Of a stretch of DNA of 41,633 nucleotides, positions 33,238 through 40,430 are shown in pieces. The notes under the pieces were generated by a model, which ran no database searches, was not told where the DNA came from, and saw only the letters and a program-made list of their open reading frames with translations. Numbering within the stretch: the first letter of the stretch is position 1; each line of letters begins with the position of its first letter. The translations under genes and the position numbers were made by a program. The DNA comes from Nanobdellota archaeon. Lineage in GTDB: Archaea; Nanobdellota; Nanobdellia; Parvarchaeales; Parvarchaeaceae. The stretch covers positions 1-41,633 of the forward strand of contig JAJZLM010000003.1 in assembly GCA_021850635.1 (NCBI GenBank). The letters are read 5' to 3'.

Positions 33238-34146
33238 ATGGTAACCGCTCTAATTTCGTCAAAGGAACTGAAAAGCGATGCGCTCAACTCCATAATCTCA
33301 AAGAAACTAGACAATATCAACGGAGTCCAGATAGCTCTGGATAAAAAAGGAGGGGTAATAGTGTATTCTTTGGATTATCCCACGTCGGTCAACGCGATGA
33401 TGCGTGCACTGTCCATAGCAGACGACGCAATATTCGTGATAAACGATGAGATCACCGCTATAGACGCAGAATTGGCCCTCGCCGTCGAAAACTCCGATAT
33501 AGATACAGTGATTCCGGTAAAATTAGAGTATTCAGATGAGAGCAGCTTTTCCAAATTGTTTGGAAACTACAAAGTAGGTAGGTCTAAGATCATCACAATG
33601 AAAGAAGCGGCGGAACTGCCTAAGATTGAGAGACGAAGTCCTGATTTTTCTTATGTATCTGTAGACAAGCATTTCATAGTCAAGGGGATAGGCAGCGTCA
33701 TAATAGGGTTCAACCTCGGCGGGACAGTAAAGAAAGGGGATAAGCTGCATCTTCTTCCAACATTAAAAGACGTTTCTATAAAGAGTATACAGATAATGGA
33801 TGTGGACTCCCAAACAGCAAGCAGCGGCCAGCACGTGGGGTTAGCGTTAAACAATATAAATGGGGAGGACCTTTCTGAGAACTACGCAGTGTCATCTATA
33901 GGCTCTGTGGCTGAAAAGTTCAGCTGCAAGTTTGACAAGTCAAAATTCTATAGTATAGAGACTTTAGCCGATAGGGACCTCGGGTGTGCGTTGCTCGGAA
34001 AGAATTTCAGCGTTTCCATAGAAGAAGCAGACACTTCTATAAGATTCAATAGACCTGTGCCTAAAATCGGCGGTAAACATCTTATAATGGACGCGAGTTT
34101 ATCAGTAGGCAAGAACAGAGTAGTAGGCAGCTTCGAATTCGCGTGA
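33238..34146 (+). CDS. EF-Tu/SelB-like protein with a degenerate, P-loop-less G domain
   Basis: The 302-aa protein looks like a shortened translational GTPase. The N-terminal ~125 residues follow the order of a G domain (GVIVYSLDYPTSVNAMMRALSIADDAIFVIN resembles the switch 2 to strand region), but there is no G-x-x-x-x-G-K-T loop or N-K-x-D motif. Domain II is clear (FIVKGIGSVIIGFNLGGTVKKGDKLHLLP, about 147-175). Domain III ends with GKHLIMDASLSVGKNRVVGSFEF, the usual beta-barrel ending. GTP binding is not expected. It may bind a tRNA or factor as a non-GTPase paralogue. The stop codon lies in the copy-B repeat. Confidence 0.8.
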   Translation: MVTALISSKELKSDALNSIISKKLDNINGVQIALDKKGGVIVYSLDYPTSVNAMMRALSIADDAIFVINDEITAIDAELALAVENSDIDTVIPVKLEYSDESSFSKLFGNYKVGRSKIITMKEAAELPKIERRSPDFSYVSVDKHFIVKGIGSVIIGFNLGGTVKKGDKLHLLPTLKDVSIKSIQIMDVDSQTASSGQHVGLALNNINGEDLSENYAVSSIGSVAEKFSCKFDKSKFYSIETLADRDLGCALLGKNFSVSIEEADTSIRFNRPVPKIGGKHLIMDASLSVGKNRVVGSFEFA

Positions 34147-34196
34147 CATCCTCCCACCTCTAAAGAGTGTGGGTTTTCCCGCTCACATTTGATAAG
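34143..34196 (-). repeat. 54-bp IS605/TnpB-end-like repeat, copy B (solo)
   Basis: On the minus strand it is identical to copy A (24234-24287): it starts CTTATCAAATGTGAGC, carries the CCCAC...GTGGG hairpin and ends GGAGGATGTCAC. It sits exactly at the 3' end of the EF-Tu-like gene, whose TGA stop (34144-34146) is formed by the repeat's terminal GTCAC read in the other direction. An RNA read out of the repeat in its own orientation would continue antisense into that gene. Confidence 0.75.
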
Positions 34197-34212
34197 AATG
34201 CGCGCACAAAAG

Positions 34213-34222
34213 CTTTATATAT
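34213..34222 (+). promoter_or_regulatory. Strong TATA box of the 285-aa orphan gene
   Basis: ctttatatat, identical to the boxes of rpoH and ftsZ. It predicts transcription starting near 34245, about 15 nt before the ATG at 34261. It lies directly beyond the repeat copy B. Confidence 0.55.
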
Positions 34223-34260
34223 ACCTAATAATCATTATATGGTAGTAAAACTATAATAAT

Positions 34261-35118
34261 ATGGCAGGAAACGGAACAAATACGGGTCAAAGCGGTTCGA
34301 AGGCTAATAAGCTTAGTTTGGAGCAGGTACTAGGCGCCAGCAATTTCGATGCATATAAACAGATAGCGACGGTCATAGACAGCTACATGCAGACGAAGGA
34401 TCATCCAGGTTTCAGCGTGGTCAACATGGGCAATTATATGTATAACGCCTTGTTGACTATCTCAAAGGAAGTGACGGACCCAGCCCTAGCAGCGATGCTC
34501 GAGATGAAGAGGCACGCGCTTGAAGAATCTATAAAATACAAGACTATCACCAAAGAATCCCTTGACGGGATAGCGAACTATCTTAAGGACTTTCTGCCAC
34601 CTTATCTAGATAAAATAAAAGACAGTATCGGAGCGGACAATCATAAGAGTATGGCTATGGGTATAATGTTGAATATAGGCAAGTATCCCGATGAGTTCAA
34701 GAAGATATCATCGGTTAAAGGAGGAGCCAAGCCTGCTCAGCTTTCGCTTATATTAGATGAATTAAACAACGATTTGAACAACAATGATACTTCAAAAATC
34801 GCATCTTATTACAAGAAATTATCGTCTCCTGAAGTGGAAAAAGCATATGTAAAGTTAGGAATGACTCCGGACAATGCAAAAAAAGCGTTTGTGGACGGCA
34901 ATAAATGCTACGCTGATCTGGTAAATTCCTTGAGCGAAAATGCAAAGATAGAACACATGACCTACGTGCAAAAGATACTTATGAGTGAAATATACAGACA
35001 GAGCAAGAACATAGACGGAGATGCGCTAAAACAAGCGCTCGAGAGCTCTGACCCAGTGAACTACCTGAATATGTTGCCTTTAGCTGTAAAACAAGGCAGC
35101 AACTATTTGGGTGTCTAG
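34261..35118 (+). CDS. Helical soluble protein of unknown function
   Basis: A 285-aa protein I do not recognise. After a flexible Gly/Asn/Ser-rich N-terminus (residues 1-16) it is predicted to be almost entirely helical, with segments such as FDAYKQIATVIDSYMQTKD, ALAAMLEMKRHALEESIK and ILDELNNDLNNNDTSKIASY. There is one Cys (in GNKCYADL) and no membrane segment or metal motif. Its TATA box matches those of core genes, suggesting high expression. It could be specific to the lineage. Confidence 0.7.
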   Translation: MAGNGTNTGQSGSKANKLSLEQVLGASNFDAYKQIATVIDSYMQTKDHPGFSVVNMGNYMYNALLTISKEVTDPALAAMLEMKRHALEESIKYKTITKESLDGIANYLKDFLPPYLDKIKDSIGADNHKSMAMGIMLNIGKYPDEFKKISSVKGGAKPAQLSLILDELNNDLNNNDTSKIASYYKKLSSPEVEKAYVKLGMTPDNAKKAFVDGNKCYADLVNSLSENAKIEHMTYVQKILMSEIYRQSKNIDGDALKQALESSDPVNYLNMLPLAVKQGSNYLGV

Positions 35119-35134
35119 ATAAGAAGCACGATAT

Positions 35135-35821
35135 TCACTTCAAAAGATACGGCTCTAGATCTTCTGCGTTTATTATAGGTTTGTCCAGTTTCTTCGCATC
35201 GTCTATGGCTATCCTCTGACAGGCAGTGTTGATGAATATATCTATTTTCCTGAATTCGTTCAGCCTAGCGTAATCTATCTCGTCCTGCACTACCGTATAC
35301 ACCGATGCTCCTTTTCTGCGAAAAGCTTCCTTGAGCAGTTCTACCCCGTATATCTGCCCGACTTTAGTGGACTCTATGAACATCACGCTCCTAGCATTAA
35401 GTGCTATGCCTATTCCTTGCAGAATACTCTTCCTGTATTTTTCCGCCGTGTTTTTGTCTATGACTTCGACGGTCTCGCTTTCTGGATCTGCATTTATCAC
35501 GCTCTTTCCGTATTTTATAGGTATACCGAGGACGTGAAACATCCCTTGGGTGAATGACAGGGTCGCATCGCAGTCGCTGCAATCTGCAGCGTAAACGTCG
35601 CAACCAAGTATCTGTCCCGGGTATCTTGCTCTGTACATCGAGCTCTTGACAACGAACTCCTTTTCTGGGGTTTTTGCTATAAAGTCGTTCATCTGGTCTA
35701 TGAACTGTATAGAGCATACCACGTTTATCTTGTTATAAGGGGATATAGCGTTCCTTATCTTCTTGTAGAAAGTATCGCTTAGCGCTCCTTTGAACCTTGC
35801 TTCTATAAACATCATTTCCAT
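35135..35821 (-). CDS. dph2: Dph2 diphthamide synthase, domains 2 and 3 (split gene, part 2)
   Basis: This 228-aa product matches Dph2 from the start of domain 2 to the end. Domain 2 has YPGQILGCDVYAADCSDCDA (67-86), with C74 as the second cluster Cys. GMFHVLGI is the family's F-H-P-L-G-like motif. Domain 3 has GQIYGVELLKEAFRRKG and INTACQRIAIDDA (198-209), with C201 as the third cluster Cys. Domain 1 is missing here and is encoded at 8988-9320; together they give 338 aa, close to full-length archaeal Dph2 (about 340). The ATG at 35821 is leaderless, about 29 bp from the TATA box shared with rps6e. C81 and C84 are extra nearby cysteines. Confidence 0.87.
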   Translation of the reverse strand: MEMMFIEARFKGALSDTFYKKIRNAISPYNKINVVCSIQFIDQMNDFIAKTPEKEFVVKSSMYRARYPGQILGCDVYAADCSDCDATLSFTQGMFHVLGIPIKYGKSVINADPESETVEVIDKNTAEKYRKSILQGIGIALNARSVMFIESTKVGQIYGVELLKEAFRRKGASVYTVVQDEIDYARLNEFRKIDIFINTACQRIAIDDAKKLDKPIINAEDLEPYLLK

Positions 35822-35843
35822 ACAGATGTATATTTAGTAAAAA

Positions 35844-35856
35844 CATATTTATATAC
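35844..35856. promoter_or_regulatory. Single TATA box shared by divergent dph2 (part 2) and rps6e
   Basis: catatttatatac is centred at about 35850, 29 bp from the rps6e ATG (35879) and 29 bp from the dph2 part 2 ATG (35821). Read on the minus strand it is gtatataaatatg, also a good box. Both genes would be leaderless. Confidence 0.55.
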
Positions 35857-35878
35857 TAGTTGAAAGTTAATGTAATCT

Positions 35879-36268
35879 ATGGAAACCAAGATAGTATTAA
35901 GCGATCCGAAAACAGGCAAGTCATACAATAAAACGCTGTCCTCTGACGAATCTACGTCTATTATGAGTAGAAAGTTAGGTGAGGAGATAGAGCTGTCGTT
36001 TTTAGGCCTTGACGGTTATTCTGCTGTTGTGACCGGTGGCAGTTACATGACGGGAACCCCTATGCGTAAAGAGATAGAAGGCATAGGTCTCAAATCTGCG
36101 CTGCTAAGTGGTGGCGTAGGCAATAGACAGGGGATAAAAAGGAGAAAAAGTGTAGCTGGAAACACTATCAGTCAATTCACGTCGCAAGTCAACCTCAAGA
36201 TAGTGAAGTACGGACAGAAGCCTCTGGAGGAAATATTCTCCGCAAAGACTGAGAGTCAGAATGGTTAA
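35879..36268 (+). CDS. rps6e: 30S ribosomal protein eS6 (S6e)
   Basis: Archaeal/eukaryotic small-subunit protein, 129 aa. Family segments: VLSDPKTGKSYNKTL (6-20), SRKLGEEIELSFLGLDGYSAVVTGG (about 30-54), GTPMRKEIEG, RRKSVAGNTIS and the late NLKIVKYGQKPLEEIF. Its stop overlaps the aIF2-gamma start by 8 bp, the order eS6-aIF2gamma-PIN found in other archaea. The promoter is the shared box at 35844-35856. Confidence 0.94.
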   Translation: METKIVLSDPKTGKSYNKTLSSDESTSIMSRKLGEEIELSFLGLDGYSAVVTGGSYMTGTPMRKEIEGIGLKSALLSGGVGNRQGIKRRKSVAGNTISQFTSQVNLKIVKYGQKPLEEIFSAKTESQNG

Positions 36269-37451
36269 AAATATAATTATAGACATAATAGGCAGCTTTG
36301 CAGACGGTAAGACTACGCTTGTCAGAGCACTGACCAGTGAATCAACGCTAAGACACAGCGAAGAGAAAAAAAGAGGCATAACGATAAGATTAGGGTACGC
36401 TCATTTTATCCTGTATAAGTGCACGGAGTGTTCGGCTTTCAGTAGACATGAAAAATGCGAATTGTGCGGCGGCAAGGCGGAGATGTTCTACAGGGTCTCT
36501 ATCATAGATTCGCCAGGCCACAAGACCCTGATGACCATAATGTTGAGCGGAGCGCCATTAACAAGCGGAGCTGTGCTGGTAGTGGCTGCCAACCAAACAT
36601 GTCCGCAGCCACAAACAGAAGAGCACTTAGAAACGATAAAAATAATGGGCATAAAGAATCTAGTTGTAGCCCAGACAAAAGTAGATATAGTGGGAGCGGA
36701 GAGAGCGAAGAAGAGCAAGGAAGAGATACAGGCGTTCCTGGCGAAAAATGGTTTTGGAGGCACGAAAATAATACCAGTTTTGTCTATACATGATATCAAT
36801 ATAACGGAGTTGATACAGGAGATTGGAAAGTTTTCTCCGATCGAATACGATAGCGGAAAACCGAAGATGCTGGTTGTAAGAAGCTTCGACGTTAATAGAC
36901 CAGGTACCGACATAAGCAGTCTTAATGGAGGAGTATTAGGGGGCGGACTAGTGTCCGGACAGCTTTCGACCAGCGATAAAATAAGAATATACCCTGGAGT
37001 CCTCATAAATGACACTTGGAAACCAATAGATACAGAGGTCGCTGAGATACAAAGCGAGTTTGGGAAGGAGGAAAAAGCAGTGTCAGGACTTATGATAGGA
37101 GTAAAAACCAAGATAGATCCGTCGTTTGCTAGGAGAGACAGCCTAGCTGGAAGTCTGATAGTGTCTAGGGACAACCCGCCCGAATTCAAAGATAGGATAA
37201 GTATAACCTATCTACCGCTTGCAGAAAAGGAAAAAAACATATTCAAAAAACCCATCCAGAAGAATGAAACTGTTCTATTAAACATACTATCATCTAAGAT
37301 CTTGGGTACCGTGATATCAACACAGAACAATAAGATCACAATAATATTTAACAACTCACTGTTACCTTATTACATAGGCGACAAAGCCATAATCTCTAGA
37401 AAAGTAGACAATGTATGGGTCCTGGCTGGTTCCGGGACTGTGTATGCTTAA
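36261..37451 (+). CDS. eif2g: Translation initiation factor aIF2 gamma subunit, with altered G motifs
   Basis: GTPase that carries initiator Met-tRNA to the small subunit. At 396 aa with three domains, the order is normal: G domain, a zinc knuckle (C54-x2-C57 and C66-x2-C69), the switch 2 segment DSPGHKTLM (83-91), MLSGAPLTSGA, CPQPQTEEHL, then two beta barrels. G1 reads GSFADGKTTL (11-20) instead of the usual GHVDHGKTTL. G4 reads TKVD (139-142) instead of NKID/NKVD. The P-loop G-x4-G-K-T is still satisfied. The gene overlaps rps6e at its start and the PIN gene at its end. Confidence 0.93.
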   Translation: MVKNIIIDIIGSFADGKTTLVRALTSESTLRHSEEKKRGITIRLGYAHFILYKCTECSAFSRHEKCELCGGKAEMFYRVSIIDSPGHKTLMTIMLSGAPLTSGAVLVVAANQTCPQPQTEEHLETIKIMGIKNLVVAQTKVDIVGAERAKKSKEEIQAFLAKNGFGGTKIIPVLSIHDINITELIQEIGKFSPIEYDSGKPKMLVVRSFDVNRPGTDISSLNGGVLGGGLVSGQLSTSDKIRIYPGVLINDTWKPIDTEVAEIQSEFGKEEKAVSGLMIGVKTKIDPSFARRDSLAGSLIVSRDNPPEFKDRISITYLPLAEKEKNIFKKPIQKNETVLLNILSSKILGTVISTQNNKITIIFNNSLLPYYIGDKAIISRKVDNVWVLAGSGTVYA

Positions 37452-37815
37452 GATACTGATAGACACCAACGCGATGATATACGCTTTTGATGGCAAGAAG
37501 GACATAAACTCGATATTCAGCAGAGAAGTTAGGGATTCGTTTAGGTTCTACTCCTTGGATGCATGCATGAGAGAATTGGAGGGATTAGGCAGAAAAGACG
37601 TTATTAGATGGGCTAAAGAAAATAAGATAGAAATGATAAATACAGCCAGCAGTGGGAAGACAGACGATAAAATAATCGATGAGGCTGTATTAGCCGGTTT
37701 TACAGTGCTCACGGCGGATGCGGAGCTCATAAGACGAGCCGACGCGAGAAAAGTTAGCACAGTTAAGGTGTCTGGGAACCACCTAGTTTTCTCTAAAGAG
37801 ACAAGGAAACTTTAA
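37444..37815 (+). CDS. PIN-domain ribonuclease-like protein (Fcf1/Utp24-like)
   Basis: A PIN-fold nuclease of 123 aa. ILIDTNAMIYAF (4-15) carries the first catalytic Asp. Further acidic residues occur in CMRELEG, KTDDKIIDEAV and VLTADAELIRRA. The archaeal PIN protein encoded after aIF2-gamma is related to Fcf1/Utp24, which cuts pre-rRNA in eukaryotes. I prefer the ATG at 37444 over an in-frame start 33 bases upstream because the protein then begins directly at the PIN fold. It overlaps the aIF2-gamma stop. Confidence 0.86.
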   Translation: MLKILIDTNAMIYAFDGKKDINSIFSREVRDSFRFYSLDACMRELEGLGRKDVIRWAKENKIEMINTASSGKTDDKIIDEAVLAGFTVLTADAELIRRADARKVSTVKVSGNHLVFSKETRKL

Positions 37816-37841
37816 ATATACGGATATAGAACAATAGCCGT

Positions 37842-38111
37842 ATGGATAGCGATATTGTTTTTATAGGGAAGAAGCCGCTGATGACGTACGTACTCGCCGT
37901 ATTGACGCACGTCAATTCCGGGCACGATTTAGTCAAGCTCAAAGCGAGGGGAGTCATGATATCGAAAGCGGTTGACGTGTCCCAAGTCATAAAAAGGAAA
38001 TTCTCCAAGGATCTAAACATCGGAAGAATAGACATAGGCACCGAGGAGATAACCTCGGACGACGGTAAAAAAAGGAACGTTTCCTTTATATCTATAGAAA
38101 TGAAAAGGTGA
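37842..38111 (+). CDS. alba: DNA/RNA-binding protein Alba
   Basis: Small chromatin protein of 89 aa. The family core is clear: VFIGKKPLMTYVLAVLTHVN (6-25), with the Lys pair that in other species contacts DNA and is acetylated. LVKLKARGVMISKAVDVSQVI and RIDIGTEEITSDDGKKRNVSFI follow. TATA-like ctttaaatatac (37810-37821), overlapping the end of the PIN gene, lies about 27 bp before the ATG, so it is likely leaderless. FKBP follows after 3 nt. Confidence 0.96.
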   Translation: MDSDIVFIGKKPLMTYVLAVLTHVNSGHDLVKLKARGVMISKAVDVSQVIKRKFSKDLNIGRIDIGTEEITSDDGKKRNVSFISIEMKR

Positions 38112-38114
38112 GAT

Positions 38115-38762
38115 ATGATAAATGAAAATGATTTTGTATTGATAGATTTTGTCGGAAGAATAAAATCATCCGGTAAGATATTCGACTTAACCAAGAAAGA
38201 AGTCGCAGAGAAGGAAGGTATAAACAACAAGGAATTAAATTTCTCGCCGGTGCTGGTGATACCAGCTTCCAACTACGTCTTGAAGGCAGTCGCTTCATCC
38301 CTCTTAGGAAAGGAGATAGGCGATAAATACACGCTGGAAGTCAAATCAGAGGATGCTTTCGGCAAGTTCGATCCAAAACTAGTCAAAACCATAGGATTGA
38401 GCATATTCAGGCAGAACGGAGTGAACCCTTCAGTCGGAGACGTAGTGATGCTGGATAATACACTGGCTACTGTGCTATCCGTAAGCGGTGGCAGAGTAAT
38501 GGTAAGCTTCAATAATCCTCTAGCTGGAAAGGACCTAGTGTACGAGATAGATATCGTCAAGAAATTAGAGGACACAAAGGAAAAATGCGCCGCAATATTC
38601 GAGCATTACGTCGGAAAGCAGCCGGATTCAACCGACATAGGTGACAATGCCGTAAAAATGTCGTATAAAGAAGAGATAAAGCCGTATACGAAAGACGCCA
38701 TAAGTTCAGACATCAAAAAATACATCGGCGGAGACCTCAAGGTAGAGATATCGAGCTCTTGA
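38115..38762 (+). CDS. FKBP-type peptidyl-prolyl isomerase (SlyD-like)
   Basis: Protein-folding helper of 215 aa. The FKBP domain ([21 protein letters not shown] at residues 6-26) is interrupted by an insert-in-flap domain as in archaeal long-type FKBPs. The conserved [16 protein letters not shown] marks the SlyD class. A C-terminal extension of about 60 aa ([13 protein letters not shown] to the end) is also seen in some archaeal members. It is co-directional with Alba, with a GGTGA Shine-Dalgarno-like sequence before its ATG. Confidence 0.9.
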   Translation: MINENDFVLIDFVGRIKSSGKIFDLTKKEVAEKEGINNKELNFSPVLVIPASNYVLKAVASSLLGKEIGDKYTLEVKSEDAFGKFDPKLVKTIGLSIFRQNGVNPSVGDVVMLDNTLATVLSVSGGRVMVSFNNPLAGKDLVYEIDIVKKLEDTKEKCAAIFEHYVGKQPDSTDIGDNAVKMSYKEEIKPYTKDAISSDIKKYIGGDLKVEISSS

Positions 38763-38795
38763 GGATACGTTTTTGAACGTGTCTTGCAAGCGCAC

Positions 38796-38805
38796 CTTTA
38801 TATAT
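38796..38805 (+). promoter_or_regulatory. TATA box of the ftsZ-secE operon
   Basis: ctttatatat in the 74-bp gap after the FKBP gene. It is centred about 36 bp before the ftsZ ATG (38837), leaving a leader of roughly 8-10 nt. Confidence 0.55.
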
Positions 38806-38836
38806 TACCAAATACAGAAATAAAATATCTAAAAGT

Positions 38837-39958
38837 ATGGAGATGGATTCAAACATATCCTCACAAGGGATAAAAGCGCCGAAATTCGATGAGAGCAAGA
38901 CGAAAGAATTTGACAAAGCGCTCGAAGAGCTGATAACTTCTAGAAGGACCAGCATAAAAGTCGTCGGTGTCGGCGGTTCTGGAAACAATACTATAAACAG
39001 AATGTTCGAAGTAGGCATAAAGGGCGCGGAGTTGATAGCTGTAAACACGGATGCTGCAGACCTTCTGTGTACGCCTGCGGATAAAAAGATACTGATAGGC
39101 AAGGAATTGACTAATGGATTAGGCGCGGGCGCCGATCCTCTCGTCGGAGAAGCAGCTGCAAAAGAACAAGAGCAAGAGATAAAGGAAGCGCTGCAGGGCG
39201 CTGACATGGTTTTTATATGCTGCGGTATGGGAGGAGGTACAGGAACCGGAGCTGCTCCAGTCGTAGCTCAAGTCGCCAAAAAACTGAACGCTTTGACGAT
39301 AGCCGTGGTCACGTTGCCTTTCAAGGCTGAAGGAAAAAGAAGGATGAATTCTGCTATGGGCGGAGTGGAAAAACTAAAGTCAGCTGTAGATACATTGATA
39401 ACGGTCCCTAACGAGAAACTTTTGGCTATAGCGCCTGGGTTGCCGGTAGCGATCGCGCTAAAGATAGCAGACGACGTACTCACAAACGCCGTGAAAGGAA
39501 TAACGGAACTGATAACTAAACCTGGCCTTATAAATGTGGATTTCGCGGACGTGAAGCGCATAATGTCCAATGGAGGAGTTGCGTTGATAGGCACGGGAGA
39601 GAGCGATGCAAAGGACAAAAAGCTTGAATCAGTTGTGGAAAAAGTATTGAACAATCCTCTTATAGACGTGGACACATCCACTGCTAAAGGCATGTTGATA
39701 GACGTAAGCGGAGGACCTTCGATGACTCTAGATGAAGCCAATAAGATAGTTGATCTAGTGAACCAAAAGCTGCCTGAAGAGATAAACATAATATGGGGCG
39801 CACATATCTTCCCAGATCTAAAGAACACTATAAAAGTACTTGCTATAATAACGGGAGTGAGCTCTAAACAGATAAGCGGAAAATCCATCTATGAAGAGAA
39901 AGAGCGCATGGAACGCAAGGAAGTAGAAGAGGAACTGGGCATAACATTCTTGAGCTGA
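38837..39958 (+). CDS. ftsZ: Cell division GTPase FtsZ
   Basis: Tubulin-like protein that forms the division ring. At 373 aa it has a 35-residue N-terminal tail. The nucleotide-binding loops follow: [17 protein letters not shown], the NTDAADL loop, and the tubulin signature [16 protein letters not shown]. The T7 loop [17 protein letters not shown] has the catalytic Asp. The C-terminal tail ([18 protein letters not shown]) ends with a short hydrophobic peptide that could bind SepF (gene at 24405). secE follows after 12 bp. Confidence 0.97.
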   Translation: MEMDSNISSQGIKAPKFDESKTKEFDKALEELITSRRTSIKVVGVGGSGNNTINRMFEVGIKGAELIAVNTDAADLLCTPADKKILIGKELTNGLGAGADPLVGEAAAKEQEQEIKEALQGADMVFICCGMGGGTGTGAAPVVAQVAKKLNALTIAVVTLPFKAEGKRRMNSAMGGVEKLKSAVDTLITVPNEKLLAIAPGLPVAIALKIADDVLTNAVKGITELITKPGLINVDFADVKRIMSNGGVALIGTGESDAKDKKLESVVEKVLNNPLIDVDTSTAKGMLIDVSGGPSMTLDEANKIVDLVNQKLPEEINIIWGAHIFPDLKNTIKVLAIITGVSSKQISGKSIYEEKERMERKEVEEELGITFLS

Positions 39959-39970
39959 AGCCCTTACATT

Positions 39971-40381
39971 ATGGACGAGAAGAAAAGCTTAGCCGATGCA
40001 AACATTGGTAGGGAAGAAAACGCTCCAACAGCATCGGAACAACCGAAAGAGAATAAGGTACAGCAGCCCGTCAACGCAGAAAACCAGGCGCAGAAACAGG
40101 CAGAACAGCCAGCAAAGGAGCACGTTAAACACGAGGAGCCGTTTAAAAGGGAGCGTAGAAGACTGCATCTCACAAGAACATTATCTAAAGTCAAGCTTCT
40201 TCATCCGCTGAACATAAAACGAAAAGTAAGCCATTATATAGTCGAATATAGCAGGGTCTTGCACCTCGCAAGAAAGCCTACGAAGACAGAATATAAGGAA
40301 CTCGCTATAATGGTCATAGTGGGCACCTCTATAATAGGAGTGATAGGCTTCATAGTACAGATGATAATACAGTTCATTTAA
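39971..40381 (+). CDS. secE: Protein translocase subunit SecE (Sec61 gamma) with a long N-terminal extension
   Basis: Single-TM clamp subunit of the Sec translocon. The conserved part is at the C-terminus: YSRVLHLARKPTKTEYKELA (about 92-111), then the TM segment IMVIVGTSIIGVIGFIVQMII. Typical archaeal SecE has about 60 aa, but this one has 136. The extra N-terminal ~75 residues are hydrophilic, first acidic and Gln-rich (QKQAEQPAKEHVK), then basic (FKRERRRLHLTRTLSK). ftsZ-secE linkage is common in Euryarchaeota. The usual spt5/nusG and uL11 genes do not follow. Confidence 0.9.
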   Translation: MDEKKSLADANIGREENAPTASEQPKENKVQQPVNAENQAQKQAEQPAKEHVKHEEPFKRERRRLHLTRTLSKVKLLHPLNIKRKVSHYIVEYSRVLHLARKPTKTEYKELAIMVIVGTSIIGVIGFIVQMIIQFI

Positions 40382-40430
40382 GCGACTCGCTTGAAATAAC
40401 TTTATAAACACCGAAGTGCTGGATGTACAA

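Noticed and set aside
36488-39888. Long antisense frames opposite aIF2-gamma (36488-37189) and ftsZ (39268-39888)
   Set aside because: They are shadows of strongly conserved genes on the plus strand, Ser/Leu-rich with no motif and no promoter.
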